Assembly: GCA_910586095.1 (NCBI GenBank)
Contig: CAJUHQ010000016.1
Span: forward strand, 1-36,252
Source: an uncultured Lachnospiraceae bacterium
GTDB taxonomy: Bacteria; Bacillota; Clostridia; Lachnospirales; Lachnospiraceae
Length of the DNA stretch: 36,252 bases
Direction of reading: 5' to 3'
Positions 33,834-36,252 of the stretch are shown here, piece after piece. Each line of letters opens with the position of its first letter. The first letter of the stretch is position 1. Under the pieces are notes generated by a model that worked only from the letters and a program-made list of their open reading frames with translations, did not search any database and was not told the DNA's origin. A program made the translations under genes and the position numbers.

Positions 33834-33949
33834 ACTATCACTGGAAGATTTTGGACAAGAGTAGTTGATTAGAAATAGGATGGTGTTATTTACCATCATT
33901 ACAGGTGGTTAGTACATTGGTGATTGTATATAAATAGGGAGGTTTTTGT

Positions 33950-34945
33950 ATGATATTGGATGATAAGACAATTTTAGTTACAGGTGGAACGGGATCGTTT
34001 GGCAGATGTTTTACAGAGTATGTATTTACACAGTATAATCCCAAGAAGGTGATTATTTACTCTAGAGATGAGTTTAAACAATGGATGATGGCAAATGAGT
34101 TTGCCAAATACAAGGACAGGCTTCGGTTTTTTATTGGGGATGTGCGTGACGGCGAGCGCTTAAAGCGTGCCTTTGAGGGTGTGGATTATGTGATTCATGC
34201 AGCGGCATTAAAGCAGGTACCAGCATGTGAGTACAATCCTAACGAAGCAATTAAGACCAATGTCAAGGGAGCACAAAATGTTATTGATGCGGCACTAGAT
34301 ACAGGTGTAAAAAAGGTGGTTGCCCTCTCTACAGATAAGGCGGTCAATCCAGTGAATTTATATGGTGGCACAAAACTTGTGTCCGATAAACTCTTTATTG
34401 CTGCCAATGCATACTGTGGAAATAAGGAACTAAGTTTTTCGATTGTGCGCTATGGAAATGTGGCGGGGAGTCGTGGTTCTATCATTCCTCTGTTCCAGAA
34501 ATTGATTGCAGAGCAGGCAGATGCGCTCACAATCACTGATTATCGAATGACGCGCTTTTGGATTAGCCTGACACAGGGAGTTGAGCTTGTAATTAAAGCG
34601 TTAGAGGAGGCAAAGGGCGGCGAAACTTTTATTAGCAAGATACCTTCCTTTAAGATCACAGATCTCGCGCAGGCAATGGCTCCTGAGATGAAGACGATAG
34701 AAGTAGGCATCCGTCCAGGCGAAAAGCTTCATGAAGTGATGATTACACAGGAAGATTCCATGACAACGTATGAGTATGACAAGCATTTTGTGATTTATCC
34801 GCAGATGTTTTGGCAGAATACAAAAAAACCAACACCAAGTGGCAAAAAAGTAGAAGAAGGATTTTACTATTCGTCAGGAAGCAATACCCAATGGCTTACA
34901 GTGGAGCAGCTTAGAGAGCGCTTAAAGACAGATTTACATGAGTAG
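33950..34945 (+). CDS. pseB: UDP-GlcNAc 4,6-dehydratase (inverting), PseB
   Basis: First enzyme of pseudaminic-acid synthesis: converts UDP-GlcNAc to UDP-2-acetamido-2,6-dideoxy-L-arabino-4-hexulose. It has 331 residues, the standard PseB length. Motifs: LVTGGTGSFGRCFTEYV, IIYSRDEFKQWMM, the HAAALKQVPACEYNP segment, LSTDKAVNPVNLYGGTKLVSD with the catalytic YxxxK-type pair, and VRYGNVAGSRGSIIPLF. This combination separates it from the larger, membrane-bound retaining dehydratases. AGGGAGG is 7 bp before the ATG. Its substrate comes from the GlmM route. It is followed by pseC. Confidence 0.95.
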   Translation: MILDDKTILVTGGTGSFGRCFTEYVFTQYNPKKVIIYSRDEFKQWMMANEFAKYKDRLRFFIGDVRDGERLKRAFEGVDYVIHAAALKQVPACEYNPNEAIKTNVKGAQNVIDAALDTGVKKVVALSTDKAVNPVNLYGGTKLVSDKLFIAANAYCGNKELSFSIVRYGNVAGSRGSIIPLFQKLIAEQADALTITDYRMTRFWISLTQGVELVIKALEEAKGGETFISKIPSFKITDLAQAMAPEMKTIEVGIRPGEKLHEVMITQEDSMTTYEYDKHFVIYPQMFWQNTKKPTPSGKKVEEGFYYSSGSNTQWLTVEQLRERLKTDLHE

Positions 34946-34996
34946 AATATTTGGAATAACCATCTAAGAATGGGGCACTACTTGCGGAGGATGTTT

Positions 34997-36190
34997 ATGG
35001 AGAAACCAGCAATTGCCGGTGGAAAACCGGTTAGGGACACAAAAATATTTTATGGTCATCAGTATATTGATGATGCAGATGTCAAGGCAGTCACTGAAAT
35101 ACTTAAGGAGGATGCAATTACCTGCGGGCCGCGGATTGAAGCGCTCGAGAAAAAACTGTGTGCGCTCACAGGAGCAAAGTATGCTGTCGTTTGTAGTAAC
35201 GGGACTGCTGCACTTCATATAGCGGCATTGGCGGCAGGCGTCGGCGCAGAAGATGAGGTGATTACAACTCCTATCACATTTGCAGCCTCAGCAAACTGTG
35301 CATTGTATTGTGGAGCGAGGCCGGTGTTTGCAGATATTTGTTCGGACACCTACAATATTGACCCTGCTAGAGTGCAAGCGTGTATGACACACAAAACAAA
35401 AGCTGTGGTGGCAGTGGATTATACAGGTCAGGCAGCACAGCTTGATGTCCTTTTAGAGATGTGTCATAAGAGGGGCATTATATTGATAGAGGATGCCGCA
35501 CATGCTCTGGGAACCAACTATAAGGGAAGAGCAGTAGGCAGTATCTCTGATATGACTACATTTAGTTTTCATCCAGTCAAGACGGTGACGGGAGGCGAAG
35601 GCGGCGCTGTTCTTACCAATCGAGAGGATTTGTATAAAAAGTTGTTGTTATACCGCACACATGGCATCACAAAAGATCCGCAATTTTTTGAGAAAGTAAG
35701 TCATGGACCGTGGTACCATGAACAGATTGATTTAGGATATAATTATCGAATCACGGATATTCAATGTGCATTGATTTTAAGTCAGCTTGATAAATTAGAA
35801 CAGTTTTCGGCGCGCAGAAAGGCAATTGTAAAACGCTATGATGAGGCATTTTTGGAAATGCCAGAACTGTTTGTGCAGCAGGAGATTCCAGAGTCTGACA
35901 CGACGCGGCATCTCTACATACTGCGAATCAGACCAGAATGTCTACGAATTGACCGCAAAGGTTTCTTTGAGGCGATGGCGGCAGAAAATATATGCTGCAA
36001 TGTGAATTATATTCCGGTGTATTGGCATCCCTATTATGAAAGATTAGGTTATAAGAAAGGATTGTGTCCTAATGCTGAGCGGCTTTATGAGGAAATGATG
36101 AGTCTGCCACTTTATTATTCAATGACAGATGCAGATGTCGAGAGTGTGATTATGGCGGTTAGAAAGATTGTGAATTACTATAAAAGTTAA
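34997..36190 (+). CDS. pseC: UDP-4-amino-4,6-dideoxy-N-acetyl-L-altrosamine transaminase, PseC
   Basis: PLP-dependent aminotransferase (DegT/DnrJ/EryC1 family) for the second pseudaminic-acid step. The 397 residues fit the family. Motifs: AVTEILKEDAITCGPRIE, CSNGTAALHIAALAAGVG, EVITTPITFAASANCALY, IEDAAHALGTNYKG, and FHPVKTVTGGEGGAV with PLP lysine Lys195. The frame opens at 34970, but GGAGG at 34986-34990 fits ATG 34997 (6 bp). It follows pseB by 51 bp. PseH, PseG, PseI and PseF are not in the window. Confidence 0.95.
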   Translation: MEKPAIAGGKPVRDTKIFYGHQYIDDADVKAVTEILKEDAITCGPRIEALEKKLCALTGAKYAVVCSNGTAALHIAALAAGVGAEDEVITTPITFAASANCALYCGARPVFADICSDTYNIDPARVQACMTHKTKAVVAVDYTGQAAQLDVLLEMCHKRGIILIEDAAHALGTNYKGRAVGSISDMTTFSFHPVKTVTGGEGGAVLTNREDLYKKLLLYRTHGITKDPQFFEKVSHGPWYHEQIDLGYNYRITDIQCALILSQLDKLEQFSARRKAIVKRYDEAFLEMPELFVQQEIPESDTTRHLYILRIRPECLRIDRKGFFEAMAAENICCNVNYIPVYWHPYYERLGYKKGLCPNAERLYEEMMSLPLYYSMTDADVESVIMAVRKIVNYYKS

Positions 36191-36193
36191 AGG

Positions 36194-36247
36194 GACAACT
36201 TTCATAGTAAACCCCCATGTCTGTCATCAGACACCACTATGAATGAA
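36194..36247 (+). other. Hairpin-forming element after pseC, at the window edge
   Basis: The arms CTTTCATAGT (36198-36207) and ACTATGAATGAAAG can pair with a 3-4-base bulge, enclosing a second stem GTCTG-TCAT-CAGAC. It begins with GACAACTTTCATAGTAA, nearly the same as 12119-12135. No T-tract is visible before the window ends, so its nature (terminator, leader or operator) cannot be decided. Confidence 0.5.
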
Positions 36248-36252
36248 AGGGG

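Noticed and set aside
33555..33899. Minus-strand frame of 114 codons in the gap before pseB
   Set aside because: AT-rich, no ribosome-binding site, no recognisable motif, and it covers the strong + strand promoter and hairpins.

Overview
This window looks like a chromosomal segment of a motile, low-to-moderate-GC Firmicute, most likely a flagellated member of the Lachnospiraceae (Roseburia/Butyrivibrio/Agathobacter-like). The reasons are the MreB/Mbl - FlgF/FlgG - rod-binding-protein synteny, the ComF-YvyF pair, the CdaA-CdaR-GlmM module followed by an HPr gene, and a Spo0A-type DNA-binding domain. The genus is inference. Every supported gene is on the + strand.

Region 1 (1-6949), cell shape, flagellum and DNA maintenance. 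The 3' part of mreB/mbl, two flagellar rod proteins (FlgF- and FlgG-like) and a FlgJ-N-type rod-binding protein come first. After a gap ending in an intrinsic terminator follow recD2, a ComF-type phosphoribosyltransferase overlapping recD2, a YvyF-family flagellar-operon protein, and a small two-helix membrane protein of unknown function.

Region 2 (7021-11916), c-di-AMP and cell-wall precursor module. A polytopic membrane protein of unknown function overlaps cdaA by 4 bp, cdaA overlaps cdaR (YbbR), and glmM and a canonical HPr follow. A structured 3' region and a strong terminator (12003-12028) close this block.

Region 3 (12321-33580), a roughly 21-kb exopolysaccharide/capsule locus. It holds nucleotide-sugar genes (rfbD; gmd and fcl for GDP-L-fucose), a free-standing Spo0A C-terminal domain protein (possible local regulator), a polyprenyl-phosphate sugar transferase that would start the repeat unit, eight other glycosyltransferases (five GT2, two GT4, one GT52/polysialyltransferase-like), a Wzz-like protein fused to what looks like a P-loop-less BY-kinase domain, an EpsG/Wzy-type polymerase, a PglK/MsbA-type ABC flippase in place of Wzx, and decoration genes (TylF-type methyltransferase; MBOAT acyltransferase plus an SGNH/AlgJ-like partner). 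Between the two GT4 genes lies a 65-bp tandem repeat whose hairpin shows a compensatory base-pair change, followed by a third, 17-bp-stem hairpin.

Region 4 (33581-36252). A non-coding stretch with a large imperfect hairpin and a very good extended -10 promoter leads into pseB and pseC, the first two steps of pseudaminic-acid synthesis. The window ends in another hairpin just after pseC, so the remaining pse genes, if present, lie outside.

No RNA genes, CRISPR arrays, insertion sequences, prophage or integrases were seen. The best candidates for something undescribed are the stand-alone Spo0A-C protein, the Wzz/pseudo-BY-kinase fusion, the covarying tandem repeat, and the unknown membrane protein coupled to cdaA.
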